This document shows, piece by piece, positions 16,306-27,733 of a DNA stretch of 64,000 nucleotides (position 1 is its first letter; the number at the start of each line of letters is the position of its first letter). The translations under genes were made by a program, and so were the position numbers. The stretch is from Stenotrophomonas sp. ATCM1_4 (GTDB taxonomy: Bacteria; Pseudomonadota; Gammaproteobacteria; Xanthomonadales; Xanthomonadaceae). The stretch spans positions 2,590,773 through 2,654,772 of the forward strand of contig NZ_QPFB01000001.1 in NCBI RefSeq assembly GCF_004348115.1, read 5' to 3'. The notes beneath the pieces were generated by a model, which did not search any database, had not been told where the DNA came from, and saw only the letters and a list, made by a program, of their open reading frames with translations.

Positions 16306-17799
16306 ATGGACAGCGCCAAGATCGGCCAATTTCTCAGCGACAAGTGGGACAACGACATCGTCCCGCAATTGGTCGATTACATCCGTATCCCCAACAAGTC
16401 GCCGATGTTCGACGCCAACTGGGTCGCCAACGGCTACATGGACCAGGCCGTGGGCCTGATGGAGACCTGGGCCAAGGCGCAGAAGATCCCCGGCCTGCAG
16501 GTTGAAGTGGTGCGTCTGGAAGGCCGTACCCCGCTGATTTTCCTGGAAATCCCGGCCACCGGCCCGGAGACGGGCGACGACACCGTGCTGCTCTACGGCC
16601 ATCTGGACAAGCAGCCGGAAATGACCGGTTGGGACGACGACCTCGGCCCGTGGAAGCCGGTGCTGCGCGGCGACAAGCTGTACGGCCGCGGTGGCGCCGA
16701 TGACGGCTACGCCATCTTCGGCTCGCTGGCGGCCGTGCTCGCCCTGCAGGAGCAGGGCCTGCCCCACGCCCGCTGCGTGATCCTGATCGAAGCCTGCGAA
16801 GAATCCGGCTCCTACGACCTGCCGGCCTACGTCGACCACCTGGCCGACCGCATCGGCCAGCCGTCGCTGGTGGTCTGCCTGGATTCGGGCTGCGCCAACT
16901 ACGACCAGCTGTGGTGCACCACCTCGCTGCGCGGCCTGACCGGCGGCAACTTCACCGTGAAGGTGCTCAACGAGGGCGTGCACTCCGGCGATGCCTCCGG
17001 CGTGGTGCCGTCCAGCTTCCGCCTGCTGCGCCAGCTGCTGTCGCGCATCGAGGACGAAAAGACCGGCCGCATCCTGCTCGACGGCCTGCACACCGAGATC
17101 CCGGCCGAACGCCTGGAGCAGGCCAAGCGCGCCGCCGAGGTGGTCGATACCGCCATCTTCGACAAGTTCCCGCTGGTCAATGGCCTCAAGCCGATGAACG
17201 ACGACCTGACCGAGCTGGTGCTCAACCGCACCTGGCGCCCAGCACTGTCGGTAACCGGCATTGGTGGCATGCCGCCGCTGGAATCGGCCGGCAACGTGCT
17301 GCGCCCTGAAACGGCGGTGAAGCTGTCGCTGCGCCTGCCGCCGACCGCCAACGGCAAGGCCTGCGGCGAGCTGCTCAAGGAAGCGCTGCTGCGTGACCCG
17401 CCGAACGGCGCGGACGTCAGCCTGGACCTGGAAAAGGCCTCCACCGGCTGGAATGCGCCAGCGATGGCGCCGTGGCTGGAGAAGTCCATCGACGACGCCA
17501 GCCAGGCCTTCTTCGGCAAGCCGGCCATGTACATGGGCGAAGGCGGCTCGATCCCGTTCATGGGCATGCTGGGCGAGAAGTTCCCGGGCGCGCAGTTCAT
17601 GATCACCGGCGTGCTCGGCCCGCACTCCAACGCGCACGGCCCGAATGAGTTCCTGCACATCCCGATGGGCAAGCGCGTGACCTCGTGCGTGTCCAAGGTG
17701 CTGTTCGACCACCACGCGGCCAGCCTGCGCGGCGAGACCAGCGGCTCCAAGGTGCATGCCGACAGCGGCACCCGCCACGGCGGCCACGGCTGCTGCTGA
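16306..17799 (+). CDS. M20-family metallopeptidase (dipeptidase)
   Basis: A 497-residue zinc peptidase. Metal and catalytic motifs are LLYGHLDKQPE (His and Asp), GRGGADDGY, EACEESGS (Glu pair) and GPHSNAHGPNE (C-terminal His). A lid/dimerisation domain lies between them. Closest in type to carnosinase/dipeptidase-like M20 enzymes acting on short peptides in the cytoplasm; no signal peptide. Start chosen at ATG 16306, with GGAG upstream, not the open frame from 16276. The extreme C-terminus is unusual: HADSGTRHGGHGCC, rich in His and Cys, suggesting extra metal binding. Confidence 0.85.
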   Translation: MDSAKIGQFLSDKWDNDIVPQLVDYIRIPNKSPMFDANWVANGYMDQAVGLMETWAKAQKIPGLQVEVVRLEGRTPLIFLEIPATGPETGDDTVLLYGHLDKQPEMTGWDDDLGPWKPVLRGDKLYGRGGADDGYAIFGSLAAVLALQEQGLPHARCVILIEACEESGSYDLPAYVDHLADRIGQPSLVVCLDSGCANYDQLWCTTSLRGLTGGNFTVKVLNEGVHSGDASGVVPSSFRLLRQLLSRIEDEKTGRILLDGLHTEIPAERLEQAKRAAEVVDTAIFDKFPLVNGLKPMNDDLTELVLNRTWRPALSVTGIGGMPPLESAGNVLRPETAVKLSLRLPPTANGKACGELLKEALLRDPPNGADVSLDLEKASTGWNAPAMAPWLEKSIDDASQAFFGKPAMYMGEGGSIPFMGMLGEKFPGAQFMITGVLGPHSNAHGPNEFLHIPMGKRVTSCVSKVLFDHHAASLRGETSGSKVHADSGTRHGGHGCC

Positions 17800-17870
17800 G
17801 CCCGGCCGGCTTGATGACGGACGCAGCCCGGCCTTGCTAGGCTGCGTCTTTCCTTCTGGCAGGCACGCAC

Positions 17871-18143
17871 ATGAGCGGACTGTTTGGCAGTGACAGCTGG
17901 CTGTACATCATCCTGATCGGCTTCTTCGTCGGCCTGCTGGGGCGGTTCTTCATGCCCGGCAACAACCGCATGGGTTGCCTGTTGACCATCGTGCTCGGCA
18001 TTGCTGGTGCCGTGTTCGCCGGCTGGTTCGGCCGCGAGATGGGCTGGTACTCGGCGGGACAGCCGGCCGGCTTCCTCGGCGCCATCATCGGTGCAATCGC
18101 CATCCTCGCCCTGCTGCGGCTGATCAGCGGCAACAAGCGCTGA
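17871..18143 (+). CDS. GlsB/YeaQ/YmgE-family membrane protein
   Basis: A 90-residue protein with three membrane segments and the family blocks IGFFVGLLGRFFMPG, GCLLTIVLGIAGA and GFLGAIIGAIAIL. Members are called transglycosylase-associated or stress-response membrane proteins; no enzymatic role is established. It lies alone between the peptidase and amgK. Confidence 0.85.
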   Translation: MSGLFGSDSWLYIILIGFFVGLLGRFFMPGNNRMGCLLTIVLGIAGAVFAGWFGREMGWYSAGQPAGFLGAIIGAIAILALLRLISGNKR

Positions 18144-18204
18144 GCCTTCCCGCCACATTCCCTGATTCCCGGCGTCGCACGGCGCCGTTTTGACGTACCC
18201 GTCC

Positions 18205-19925
<1,721 letters not shown>

Positions 19926-19983
19926 GTTCAGCGCTGCGGAAGTTGCCTGGCAGGCTTTTCGGGTCAAACGCGAAGCGCTTACC

Positions 19984-20113
19984 CCTCCCCAGCCCTCCCC
20001 AGCCCTCCCCTTCGCTGCGCGAAAGGGAGGGGGCAAGAGCGGGTTTCGCTGCCATCTGTTCGACCGCGCGAAATCACCCCTCCCTTTTCGCGCAGCGAAG
20101 GGGAGGGCTGCGC
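19984..20113. repeat. Palindromic repeat pair (family C, CCCTCCCCTTCG type)
   Basis: The stretch CCCTCCCCTTCGCTGCGCGA followed by AAGGGAGGGG (about 20003-20033) and its reverse form at about 20081-20110 face each other, each being itself a hairpin. A variant pair with TTGCTGCGCAA cores lies at 45185-45305. Confidence 0.7.
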
Positions 20114-20172
20114 TCTCCAACGGCCAATAGAACAACAACACGGGAATTCCATCCCAGCCCAGGCGGTCGGGC

Positions 20173-20877
20173 TTACCCGCCGCTACCCGCTTCCAGCACG
20201 CGCTTGAGGAACGGCACGGTGATGCGCCGCTTGGCCGCCAGCGATTCGCGGTCCAGTTTCTCCAACAGCGTCACCAGCCCGCTCAGGTCGCGGCCGGTGC
20301 GGTTCAGCAGCCAGTCCAGCGTGGCCTCGTCCATCACCAGCCCACGCCGCACCGAACGCTCGCGCAGCACCGCCGCGCGGCCTTCGTCGTCCAGCGGGTC
20401 GAGCATGATGCGCCCGCATTGCGACAGCCGCGAGCGCAGGTCCGGCAGCACCAGCCCCAGCGCGTCGGGCGTGCAGCGCGCGGTGTACAGCAGGGTCACA
20501 TCGGCCGCGCGCGCGCGGTTGTGGAACTCGAACAGGGTGACTTCCTGCTCGCGGCGGCCGGCGATGTACTCCAGCCCGTCCAGCGCCACCACGTCATGGC
20601 CTTCCAGGGCTTCCAGCGCCTCGTCCAGGCGCTTGCCGGCCGCCTGCAGCGGCAGGTAGGCCGGGCGACGCCCGGCTTCCAGCGCGGCGGCACAGGTGGC
20701 CAGCGACAAATGCGTCTTGCCGGTGCCACCGGCACCGGCAAGGAAGATCCAGTCGTGGCTGCTGCCGACGGCAAGCGCGCGCAACTGGGCCAGCGCGCCA
20801 TCCGGCGCGCCGATGAACGTCTCGAATCGCTGGTCAGGCGGATAGCGCAAGGCCAGCGGCAACTGCGGCACACTCAC
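20173..20877 (-). CDS. hda: DnaA regulatory inactivator Hda-like AAA+ protein
   Basis: A 234-residue DnaA-like AAA+ protein. It starts at GTG 20877 and opens with VPQLPLAL, matching the sliding-clamp binding motif of Hda. Walker A is GAGGTGKTH, Walker B VVALDGLEYI, and a sensor-2 region follows. With the clamp it stimulates ATP hydrolysis by DnaA, preventing over-initiation of replication. The start overlaps the stop of the upstream PerM gene (GTGA), and this PerM-Hda order is common in gammaproteobacteria. Confidence 0.88.
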   Translation of the reverse strand: MSVPQLPLALRYPPDQRFETFIGAPDGALAQLRALAVGSSHDWIFLAGAGGTGKTHLSLATCAAALEAGRRPAYLPLQAAGKRLDEALEALEGHDVVALDGLEYIAGRREQEVTLFEFHNRARAADVTLLYTARCTPDALGLVLPDLRSRLSQCGRIMLDPLDDEGRAAVLRERSVRRGLVMDEATLDWLLNRTGRDLSGLVTLLEKLDRESLAAKRRITVPFLKRVLEAGSGG

Positions 20878-22049
20878 TTCGGTTCTACATCCTTCGACAC
20901 GATGGCCAGTTCCGTCGGGGCATCACTGCTCCGCGGGTCCAGCACGATCGTCGGCCCGTGGCCTGCGTACAACTCACTCTGGCGATAACGTTCGTGCGCG
21001 TAGCGCAGCAGCACGTTGATCACGGCTGCCGCCGGCAGGGCCAGCAGCATCCCCAGGAAACCAAACAACTGGCCACCGGCCATCACCGCGAAGATCACCG
21101 CCACCGGGTGCAGGCCGATCTTGTCGCCGACGATACGTGGGGTCAGCACGTAGCTTTCCAAGAGCTGGCCGACGGTGAACACCACGCCCACCAGCACCAG
21201 CAGCTTCAGGTCGAACCCCTGCGCCTGCACCAGCGCGGCCAGCACCGCCATGACCACGCCGGTGGTCGCGCCCAGGTACGGGATGAAGCTGATCAGGCCA
21301 GCCACGATGCCGATCAGCAGGCCCAGCTTGAGCCCCACCACCGACAGGCCCACCGCATACACCACGCCCAGCGCGATCATCACCGCGATCTGCCCGCGGA
21401 TGAACGCCCCGAGCACCTCGTCCGATTCCTTGGCCAACCGCGAGACGGTTTCGATGTGGTTGCGCGGGATCACCGACGCCACCCGCTCCACCAGCTTGTC
21501 CCAGTCACGCAGGAAGTAGTACGCCAGGATCGGCAGCAGCGCCAGGTTGACCACCCAGGCCACCATCGCGAAACCCGAGCGCGACAGGTAGCCGAAGAAG
21601 GTGCTGGCCACGCCGCCGGCCTGCTGCCAGTGGCTGCGGATCCAATCGATCAGGCGGTCCGGGTCCAGCCAGCCCATCAGCTCAAGGCCGGTCTTGGCCT
21701 CGATCCACGGGATCGCCGTGCCCATCAACCAGGCCTGGCCCTGCGGCAACGCGGCCACCAGGGTGGTGATCTGGCGCTCGATCATCGGCACCAGGATCAG
21801 CAGCGCCAACACCAGCAACAGCACCATCAGCGCGAACACCATGACCACCGCGGTATTGCGCGAGCGGCCACGCGCCTCCAGCCGGTCCACCAGCGGGTCG
21901 CCCAGCCAGCCCAGCATTAGCGCGACCACGAACGGGGTCAGGATCGGCGCCAGCAGCCACATCACCCACAAGCCGAACGCGGAGAGCACCATCCATTTTA
22001 GGCGGCGCAGGAACAGTGCGATTTCTGCTTCCGGGGTTTCGGTGCTCAT
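20874..22049 (-). CDS. AI-2E family (PerM-type) membrane transporter
   Basis: A 391-residue protein with about eight membrane segments. Family blocks include FVVALMLGWLGDPLVDRLEARG near the N-terminus and the C-terminal GLISFIPYLGA, TPRIVGDKIGLHPVAVIFA and GFLGMLLALPAAA. The AI-2E family is broad and includes permeases, sodium-proton antiporters and AI-2 exporters; which substrate applies cannot be told. It overlaps by four bases with the genes on both sides, so the DUF2066-PerM-Hda set is one operon. Confidence 0.85.
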   Translation of the reverse strand: MSTETPEAEIALFLRRLKWMVLSAFGLWVMWLLAPILTPFVVALMLGWLGDPLVDRLEARGRSRNTAVVMVFALMVLLLVLALLILVPMIERQITTLVAALPQGQAWLMGTAIPWIEAKTGLELMGWLDPDRLIDWIRSHWQQAGGVASTFFGYLSRSGFAMVAWVVNLALLPILAYYFLRDWDKLVERVASVIPRNHIETVSRLAKESDEVLGAFIRGQIAVMIALGVVYAVGLSVVGLKLGLLIGIVAGLISFIPYLGATTGVVMAVLAALVQAQGFDLKLLVLVGVVFTVGQLLESYVLTPRIVGDKIGLHPVAVIFAVMAGGQLFGFLGMLLALPAAAVINVLLRYAHERYRQSELYAGHGPTIVLDPRSSDAPTELAIVSKDVEPK

Positions 22050-23167
22050 CGAATGCGGTACTCGCCCTGCTTGCTGCCGGTGTCGGTGACTTCGGTCGCA
22101 TCGCCGTCCTGGACCGCCTGGCCAACTGGCTGCAGCGGCGAATTCTGGCCCAGCATGCGGTTCAGGCCCGGCAGGCCGGTCATCAGCTCCACGTCCAGCT
22201 CCAGCCGGTCACCGTTGGCCTGGACCGGGATGATCGACTTGACCACGGCCGCGCCCTGCAGCGCGGAAGCCGCCCGCAGGTAGTCGTCGGCACCGCGGAT
22301 GCCGTTGATCGCGATGCGGTACGTGCCCGCAGCGCCGGCCACCGGGGCCTTGGCGTAGCGACGCACCAGCGCATCGGCGGCACCGTCGGCGCCGCCGGCC
22401 ATCGCGCGGCGGGCATCGCCATCACGGGTGGTCCACTTGGACAGTTCGCGGCCGTTGTCGACGAACACCCAATCGGCCTGCCAACCGCCACCGCCGGCGC
22501 GGTAGAGCTTGCCCACCAGCTGCATTGGCGGCGCATAGCGCGCCGAGGCGCGTGCGACCGCGGTGGTGTCCTGGCGCCAGATCGCGCCGACCAGCGCCTG
22601 TTCGGCGGCGCCGCCGGCCGGCAGTCCCAGCCGGTAGCCGCGCTCGATCGCGCGGTCCAGCAACGGGCGGGCCGCATTGGCCTGCTGGGTGCCGACCAGG
22701 CGCGGGCCGCTGCCATCGTCGATGGCCAGCCAGATCACCGGCTTGGGCCGTGGCTGCGGCCAGACCGGCAGGCCCAGCGCGGCGACCAGCCCGTCCACGT
22801 CGTCCTGGCGGAAGCGCGCGACCAGCATGGTCCGGTAGCTCGGCGCACCGCTGGTGCCGATGCTCTGGTCCTGGCGGTAGTCGTAGCTCTCGACCATGTC
22901 CTTGGCGCTGCGCAGCGCCTGCGCCACGCCCGGGCGGGTCATCGCGGCGCGGTCACCGGACAACTTGCCCAGCACCGCGCCCAGCGCGCGCGCCAGCGCA
23001 CCGCCGCGATCGGCATCGCTCTGGCTGTTGACCGGCACTTCGGCCTCGTAGGTGCCGCTGGCATTGGCGACGTCCCCTTCGGTACGCATGCCCGACTGGG
23101 CCAGCGCACCGCCGCCCAAGGGCAGGCAGAGCGCCAGAAACAGGATTGTGACCAGGCTGCGACGCAT
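22046..23167 (-). CDS. DUF2066 family exported protein
   Basis: About 373 residues from ATG 23167. It has a signal peptide (LVTILFLALCLPLGGGALAQ) and then a soluble domain resembling DUF2066 (YEAEVPVNSQSDADRGGALARAL at its start). Function unknown; the family is regularly found just before PerM and hda in gammaproteobacteria, as here. An earlier ATG at 23179 is possible. It is divergent from purM. Confidence 0.78.
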   Translation of the reverse strand: MRRSLVTILFLALCLPLGGGALAQSGMRTEGDVANASGTYEAEVPVNSQSDADRGGALARALGAVLGKLSGDRAAMTRPGVAQALRSAKDMVESYDYRQDQSIGTSGAPSYRTMLVARFRQDDVDGLVAALGLPVWPQPRPKPVIWLAIDDGSGPRLVGTQQANAARPLLDRAIERGYRLGLPAGGAAEQALVGAIWRQDTTAVARASARYAPPMQLVGKLYRAGGGGWQADWVFVDNGRELSKWTTRDGDARRAMAGGADGAADALVRRYAKAPVAGAAGTYRIAINGIRGADDYLRAASALQGAAVVKSIIPVQANGDRLELDVELMTGLPGLNRMLGQNSPLQPVGQAVQDGDATEVTDTGSKQGEYRIR

Positions 23168-23276
23168 TGAATATTCCATTGCTCGACGGTTCCGGGGGGA
23201 ATTGTTGCCCGAATGGGGCCTTCGCGCCAACGTGGCCTGTTAAAATCGACCGTTCACCCCGCCAGCGCAGCCGACC

Positions 23277-24335
23277 GTGACCAGCACCCCGACTTCCGCC
23301 AACTCTCCCCTCACCTACCGTGACGCCGGTGTCGACATCGACGCGGGCAATGAATTGGTGGAGCGCATCAAGCCCTTGGTCAAGCGCAGTTTCCGCCCGG
23401 AGGTGATGGGCGGGCTGGGCGGCTTCGGCGCCCTGTTCGACCTGTCCAACAAGTACCGCGAGCCAGTGCTGGTGTCCGGTACCGACGGCGTCGGCACCAA
23501 GCTGAAGCTGGCCCAGCAGCTGGGCCGCCATGACACGATCGGCATCGACCTGGTCGCCATGTGCGTCAACGACGTGCTGGTGCAGGGCGCCGAGCCTCTG
23601 TTCTTCCTGGATTACTTCGCCACCGGCAAGCTGGACATCGACACCGCCGCCGCGGTGGTGGGCGGCATCGCCAATGGCTGCACCGAAGCCGGTTGCGCCC
23701 TGATCGGCGGCGAAACCGCCGAAATGCCGGACATGTATGCCCCGGGCGAATACGACCTGGCCGGTTTCACCGTCGCGGCCGTGGAAAAGAGCGAGCTGAA
23801 GGACGGCTCGGCCGTGCAGCAGGGCGACGTGCTGATCGGCATCGCCTCCTCCGGCCCGCACTCCAACGGCTACTCGCTGGTCCGCCGCATCTACGAGCGT
23901 GCCGGCAGCCCGGCCGAGCTGGTGCTGGAGAACGGCGTGAAGCTGGTCGATGCGCTGATGGCGCCGACCCGCCTGTACGTCAAGCCGCTGCTGTCCCTGC
24001 TCAAGGAACACGGCACCGCCATCCACGGCATGGCCCACATCACCGGTGGCGGCCTGACCGAGAACATCATCCGCGTGGTACCCGAAGGCCTGGGCCTGGA
24101 CATCGACGCGCGCAGCTGGACGCTGCCGCCGGTGTTCCAGTGGCTGCAGCGCGAAGGCAACGTCGCCGACAGCGAGATGTGGCGCACCTTCAACTGTGGC
24201 ATCGGTTTCGTGCTGCTGGTGCCGGCCGACCAGGTCGCCGCCATCAACGCCTCGCTCGACGCCCTGGAACTGGCGCACTGGCAGATCGGCGAGGTGGTCG
24301 CGGCCACCGGCACCGAACGCGTGCGCATCGGCTGA
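23277..24335 (+). CDS. purM: Phosphoribosylformylglycinamidine cyclo-ligase PurM
   Basis: A 352-residue enzyme of purine synthesis (AIR synthetase). It starts at GTG 23277 and contains [48 protein letters not shown] and [11 protein letters not shown], all conserved PurM blocks for ATP and FGAM binding. Normal length. purN lies 1.1 kb downstream in the same direction with two small membrane-protein genes in between, so the pair is probably co-transcribed. Confidence 0.95.
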   Translation: MTSTPTSANSPLTYRDAGVDIDAGNELVERIKPLVKRSFRPEVMGGLGGFGALFDLSNKYREPVLVSGTDGVGTKLKLAQQLGRHDTIGIDLVAMCVNDVLVQGAEPLFFLDYFATGKLDIDTAAAVVGGIANGCTEAGCALIGGETAEMPDMYAPGEYDLAGFTVAAVEKSELKDGSAVQQGDVLIGIASSGPHSNGYSLVRRIYERAGSPAELVLENGVKLVDALMAPTRLYVKPLLSLLKEHGTAIHGMAHITGGGLTENIIRVVPEGLGLDIDARSWTLPPVFQWLQREGNVADSEMWRTFNCGIGFVLLVPADQVAAINASLDALELAHWQIGEVVAATGTERVRIG

Positions 24336-24364
24336 AGCCCCTCCCGACCCTCAAGGTGCCACTC

Positions 24365-24808
24365 ATGGACGCAGTGAACGCCCCCGTTCCGCCGCCACAC
24401 GACCTGCCCGCAGAGGACGCCAACCATCTGCGCCTGCTGTCGATCTTCCACTACGTGCTGGCGGGCTTCACCGGCTTGTTCTCGCTGTTCCCCGTCCTGC
24501 ACCTGGTGCTGGGGCTGGCCATGGTGTCGGGCAAGTTGCCGGTGGACGCGAGCAACCCCAACGCGGAGCTCGAGCCGCAGCTGGTTGGCTGGTTCTTCGT
24601 CGCCTTCGCCGGCATCTTCATCACCTGCGGGCTGACCCTGGCCGGCTTCATGGTCTACGCCGGGCGCTGCCTGGCGCAGCGCCGGCGCCATACCCTGTGC
24701 CTGGTGGTGGCCGGCATCTCCTGCATGATGATGCCGTTCGGCACGGTCCTGGGTGTATTCACCCTGATCGTGCTGTTGCGCCCCCAGGTCAAGGCGGCCT
24801 TTGCTTGA
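24365..24808 (+). CDS. Uncharacterised membrane protein between purM and purN
   Basis: A 147-residue protein with three to four hydrophobic segments (about 30-55, 80-105, 120-140) and an acidic, proline-rich N-terminus. No motif I recognise. It follows purM after 29 bases and precedes the DUF2238 gene after 43 bases, so it is likely part of the purine operon transcript. Confidence 0.7.
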   Translation: MDAVNAPVPPPHDLPAEDANHLRLLSIFHYVLAGFTGLFSLFPVLHLVLGLAMVSGKLPVDASNPNAELEPQLVGWFFVAFAGIFITCGLTLAGFMVYAGRCLAQRRRHTLCLVVAGISCMMMPFGTVLGVFTLIVLLRPQVKAAFA

Positions 24809-24851
24809 ACCCTGTCCTGTCGCTGCCTTCCCCGCTGCGGGGCCGCCTCGC

Positions 24852-25460
24852 ATGAACACCGCCAAGAAACTCGCCTTCGGCGCCGTGCTGGCGGTGTTCG
24901 TTGCCACCTGGATAAAGCCGTTGTGGCCGCTGGAGCAGTCACTGCACAGTTCGCTGACCGTCCTTGGCCTGGCCGGCCTGTGGTGGGTGGACCGGCGCTG
25001 GCGCCTGGGCAATGGCGCCTTCGCGGCGATCTGCGGCTTCATCGCCATCCACTGCATTGCCGCCCGCTGGCTGTACTCCAACATTCCCTATGACCAGTGG
25101 CTGCAGTCGCTGGTGGGCTGGTCGCCGGACGCCGCCTTCGGCTGGAAGCGCAACCATTTCGACCGGTTGATCCATTTCCTGTACGGGGTGTGCTTCACCC
25201 CGGCGCTGGTCCAGCTGGTCCGCCATGCCTGGCCGCGGGTCCGTTTCGGGCACGCCTTCACCCTCGCGGTGATGACGATCATGTGCTCGAGCCTGGTCTA
25301 CGAGTGGTTCGAATGGGGCATCGCGCTGGCGCTGTCCCCCGACGCGGCCGAGGCCTACAACGGCCAGCAGGGCGATCCCTGGGATGCCCATGCCGACATG
25401 CTGCTGGCCACGCTGGGCAGCCTGCTGGTCTGGCCATTGGCCCGCAAGGCGCTTGCATGA
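24852..25460 (+). CDS. DUF2238 (YjdF-type) membrane protein
   Basis: A 202-residue protein with about six membrane segments. The blocks FDRLIHFLYGVCFTPAL, SSLVYEWFEWGIAL and QQGDPWDAHADMLLATLGS are characteristic of the DUF2238 family. Several conserved acidic residues and His lie within membrane segments, suggesting a metal or enzyme site, but the role is unknown. Its TGA overlaps the purN ATG. Confidence 0.82.
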   Translation: MNTAKKLAFGAVLAVFVATWIKPLWPLEQSLHSSLTVLGLAGLWWVDRRWRLGNGAFAAICGFIAIHCIAARWLYSNIPYDQWLQSLVGWSPDAAFGWKRNHFDRLIHFLYGVCFTPALVQLVRHAWPRVRFGHAFTLAVMTIMCSSLVYEWFEWGIALALSPDAAEAYNGQQGDPWDAHADMLLATLGSLLVWPLARKALA

Positions 25461-26116
25461 ACACCCGTTCACGCATCGCCGTGCTGGCGTCCGGTCGCGG
25501 CAGCAACCTGCAATGCCTGCTGGACGCCATTGCCGGCGGCCAGCTGGATGCCGAGATCGTCGGCGTGCTGTCCGACAAACCGGCCGCGGCCGCCCTGGGA
25601 AAGGTACCGCCAGCCCTGCGCTGGGCACGCTCGCCGCGCGAATTCGACAACCGCGAGGCCTTCGACGCCGCGCTGGGGGATGCCCTAGCCGCCTGCCGGC
25701 CCGACTGGGTCATCTGCGCCGGCTACATGCGCATCCTCGGCGCCGCGTTCGTGCAACGCTTCCAGGGCCGCCTGGTCAACATCCACCCGTCGCTGCTGCC
25801 ATTGCACAAGGGCCTGGATACCCACGCCCGGGCAATCGAGGCCGGGGATGCCGAGCACGGCGCCAGTGTCCACTTCGTGGTTCCTGAACTGGATGCCGGC
25901 AACGTCATCGCCCAGGCACGGGTACCGGTGCTGGCCGGCGACAGCGCCGAGCAGCTGGCCCGGCGCGTGCTGGCGGTCGAACACCCACTGCTGCTGGCAA
26001 CCGCCCGGCTGCTGGTCGCCGGACGCGTAGCTGAACAGGGAGGCATCATCCAGTTGGATGGTCAGTCCCTGCTCAGCCCGCTGCGCCTAGATTCCGACGG
26101 CACGCTGGCTGGCTGA
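25457..26116 (+). CDS. purN: Phosphoribosylglycinamide formyltransferase PurN
   Basis: A 219-residue enzyme that formylates GAR using 10-formyl-tetrahydrofolate in purine synthesis. It shows LASGRGSNLQ, the folate-site stretch CAGYMRIL, and catalytic Asn108 and His110 in NIHPSLLP. The later block GASVHFV..LDAGNVIAQ carries the conserved Asp. Coupled to the preceding gene by ATGA. Confidence 0.94.
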   Translation: MNTRSRIAVLASGRGSNLQCLLDAIAGGQLDAEIVGVLSDKPAAAALGKVPPALRWARSPREFDNREAFDAALGDALAACRPDWVICAGYMRILGAAFVQRFQGRLVNIHPSLLPLHKGLDTHARAIEAGDAEHGASVHFVVPELDAGNVIAQARVPVLAGDSAEQLARRVLAVEHPLLLATARLLVAGRVAEQGGIIQLDGQSLLSPLRLDSDGTLAG

Positions 26117-26182
26117 TCCCGACATGGCGCTGACCCGCGTGCTGGCATGATCCCTCCCTTCCCTTTCGCCTGACGGCTGCGC

Positions 26183-26959
26183 ATGACCCTCAAACCCTTC
26201 AAATGGCTGGTGTTGGGCTCGTTGCTGGCGACCGCCGGAGGCCAGGCGCAGGAACAGGCGCCGGCCCCGCCGACGGTCGTCGCGCTGCCGGCGATGGAAT
26301 GGACCCCGCCGCCGCTGGAGCCCTTCGTGGCCACCTACCAGGCCTTCTACAAGGGCAAGGAAGCCGGCGATGCCACCATGCGGGTGGTGCGCGGCGAAGG
26401 CACGCAGTGGCGCGTGGACATGGGCGTGCATGGCAAGCGCGGCTTCGCCAGCGTGCTCGGCCTGAACCTGGAGCAGAGCACCGTCTTCAACAACGAAGGC
26501 AACGTGTACACGCCGCTGAGCCAGAGCACGGTCAAGAAGGCGTTGTTCCTGGGCAAGAAGGTCACCGGCACCTACAACTGGCAGACCGGCACCGCGCAGT
26601 GGCAGGGCGACCTGAAGAAGGAACGGCAGCAGCCGATCCCGCTGCAGCGGGGTGACCAGAGTGCGCTGCTGCTCAACCTGTCACTGATGCGCGATGCCAT
26701 GCCCGGCAAGACGCTGCAGTACCGTTTCGTCGACGTTGGCCGGGTACGCCAGCACGAGTACCGCGCCGCCGACGCCACCGAGAACGTGCAGGTCGGCGAG
26801 CTGAGCTACGACGCGCTGCGCGTGTACCGCACCAACGGCGGCAACGACGAGATGATCATGTGGATCGCGAACGGCGTGCCGACGCCGGTGCGTATCCTGC
26901 AACGCAAGGATGGGCAGGATGAGATCGACCTGCGCCTGATCGAATACACAGGAGCCTGA
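26183..26959 (+). CDS. DUF3108 family exported protein, copy 1
   Basis: A 258-residue protein with a signal sequence (LVLGSLLATAGGQAQ) and a DUF3108 domain predicted to be rich in beta-strands. Function unknown; likely periplasmic. It is followed after two bases by a paralogue (26962-27636). The two share a pattern such as LLLNLSLMRDAMPGKTLQYR against LLINLAIARDLAAGKPLTYR. Copy 1 has a longer proline-rich spacer after the signal peptide. Confidence 0.78.
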   Translation: MTLKPFKWLVLGSLLATAGGQAQEQAPAPPTVVALPAMEWTPPPLEPFVATYQAFYKGKEAGDATMRVVRGEGTQWRVDMGVHGKRGFASVLGLNLEQSTVFNNEGNVYTPLSQSTVKKALFLGKKVTGTYNWQTGTAQWQGDLKKERQQPIPLQRGDQSALLLNLSLMRDAMPGKTLQYRFVDVGRVRQHEYRAADATENVQVGELSYDALRVYRTNGGNDEMIMWIANGVPTPVRILQRKDGQDEIDLRLIEYTGA

Positions 26960-26961
26960 GC

Positions 26962-27636
26962 ATGAAGACCTTCTTCCGTATCGCCGCCGCCTCGGTGCTG
27001 GCCATCGCTAGCCTCCCCGCCCTGGCGCTGGAGCCGTTCACCGCCAACTACCAGGCCAGCTACATGGGCATGCAGGCCAATGGCGTGATGACGCTGGCCA
27101 GCGAAGCGAACAACCGCTGGCGCTACAGCCTGCAGATCAAGAACCCGATGGCCGACCTGAGCCAGAGCACCGTGTTCGAGGAACAGGGCGGCACGCTGCG
27201 CCCGCTCTCCAGCCATGACCGCTCGGTGCTGCTGATCAAGCGCAAGCAGGTGGACGCGCGCTATGACTGGAACACCCACCAGGCCACCTGGACCGGTGAC
27301 GTGAAGGCCGACCGCAGTGGCCCGATCAGCCTGCGCGCCGGTGACATGGACGCCCTGCTGATCAACCTGGCGATCGCCCGCGACCTGGCCGCCGGCAAGC
27401 CGCTGACCTACCGCATGGTCGACGACGGCCGCATCAAGCCGATGACCTACCGCGTCATTGGCAAGGAAAACGTCACCGTCGACGGCCGCTCGCAGGAAGC
27501 GACCAAGGTGTCGCGCGTGGACGGCAACAAGGAACAGATCGCCTGGATCGTCCCCGGCATGCCGGTGCCGGCGCGCCTGCTGCAGCGTGAGAACGGCAAG
27601 GACGCGCTGGACCTGACCATCCGCTCGATCCACTGA
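26962..27636 (+). CDS. DUF3108 family exported protein, copy 2
   Basis: A 224-residue paralogue of the preceding protein, with signal peptide ending at about SLPALA and the same beta-rich DUF3108 domain (EPFTANYQASYMGMQANG, RSGPISLRAGDMDALLINL). It is read with copy 1 as a two-gene operon ending in the terminator at 27734-27756. The role is unknown. Confidence 0.78.
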   Translation: MKTFFRIAAASVLAIASLPALALEPFTANYQASYMGMQANGVMTLASEANNRWRYSLQIKNPMADLSQSTVFEEQGGTLRPLSSHDRSVLLIKRKQVDARYDWNTHQATWTGDVKADRSGPISLRAGDMDALLINLAIARDLAAGKPLTYRMVDDGRIKPMTYRVIGKENVTVDGRSQEATKVSRVDGNKEQIAWIVPGMPVPARLLQRENGKDALDLTIRSIH

Positions 27637-27733
27637 GTCTCGCCCGCGGCTGGCCCCTCCCGGGCCGGCCGAAGGTCGCACCGCACGGTGACGACCGCCG
27701 CCCGGTCACCGCGACATGCAGAAATGCAAAAAA

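Noticed and set aside
20003..20110. CRISPR-like repeats
   Set aside because: Only two facing palindromes without regularly spaced direct repeats; they are REP-like units. No CRISPR array was seen anywhere in the window.
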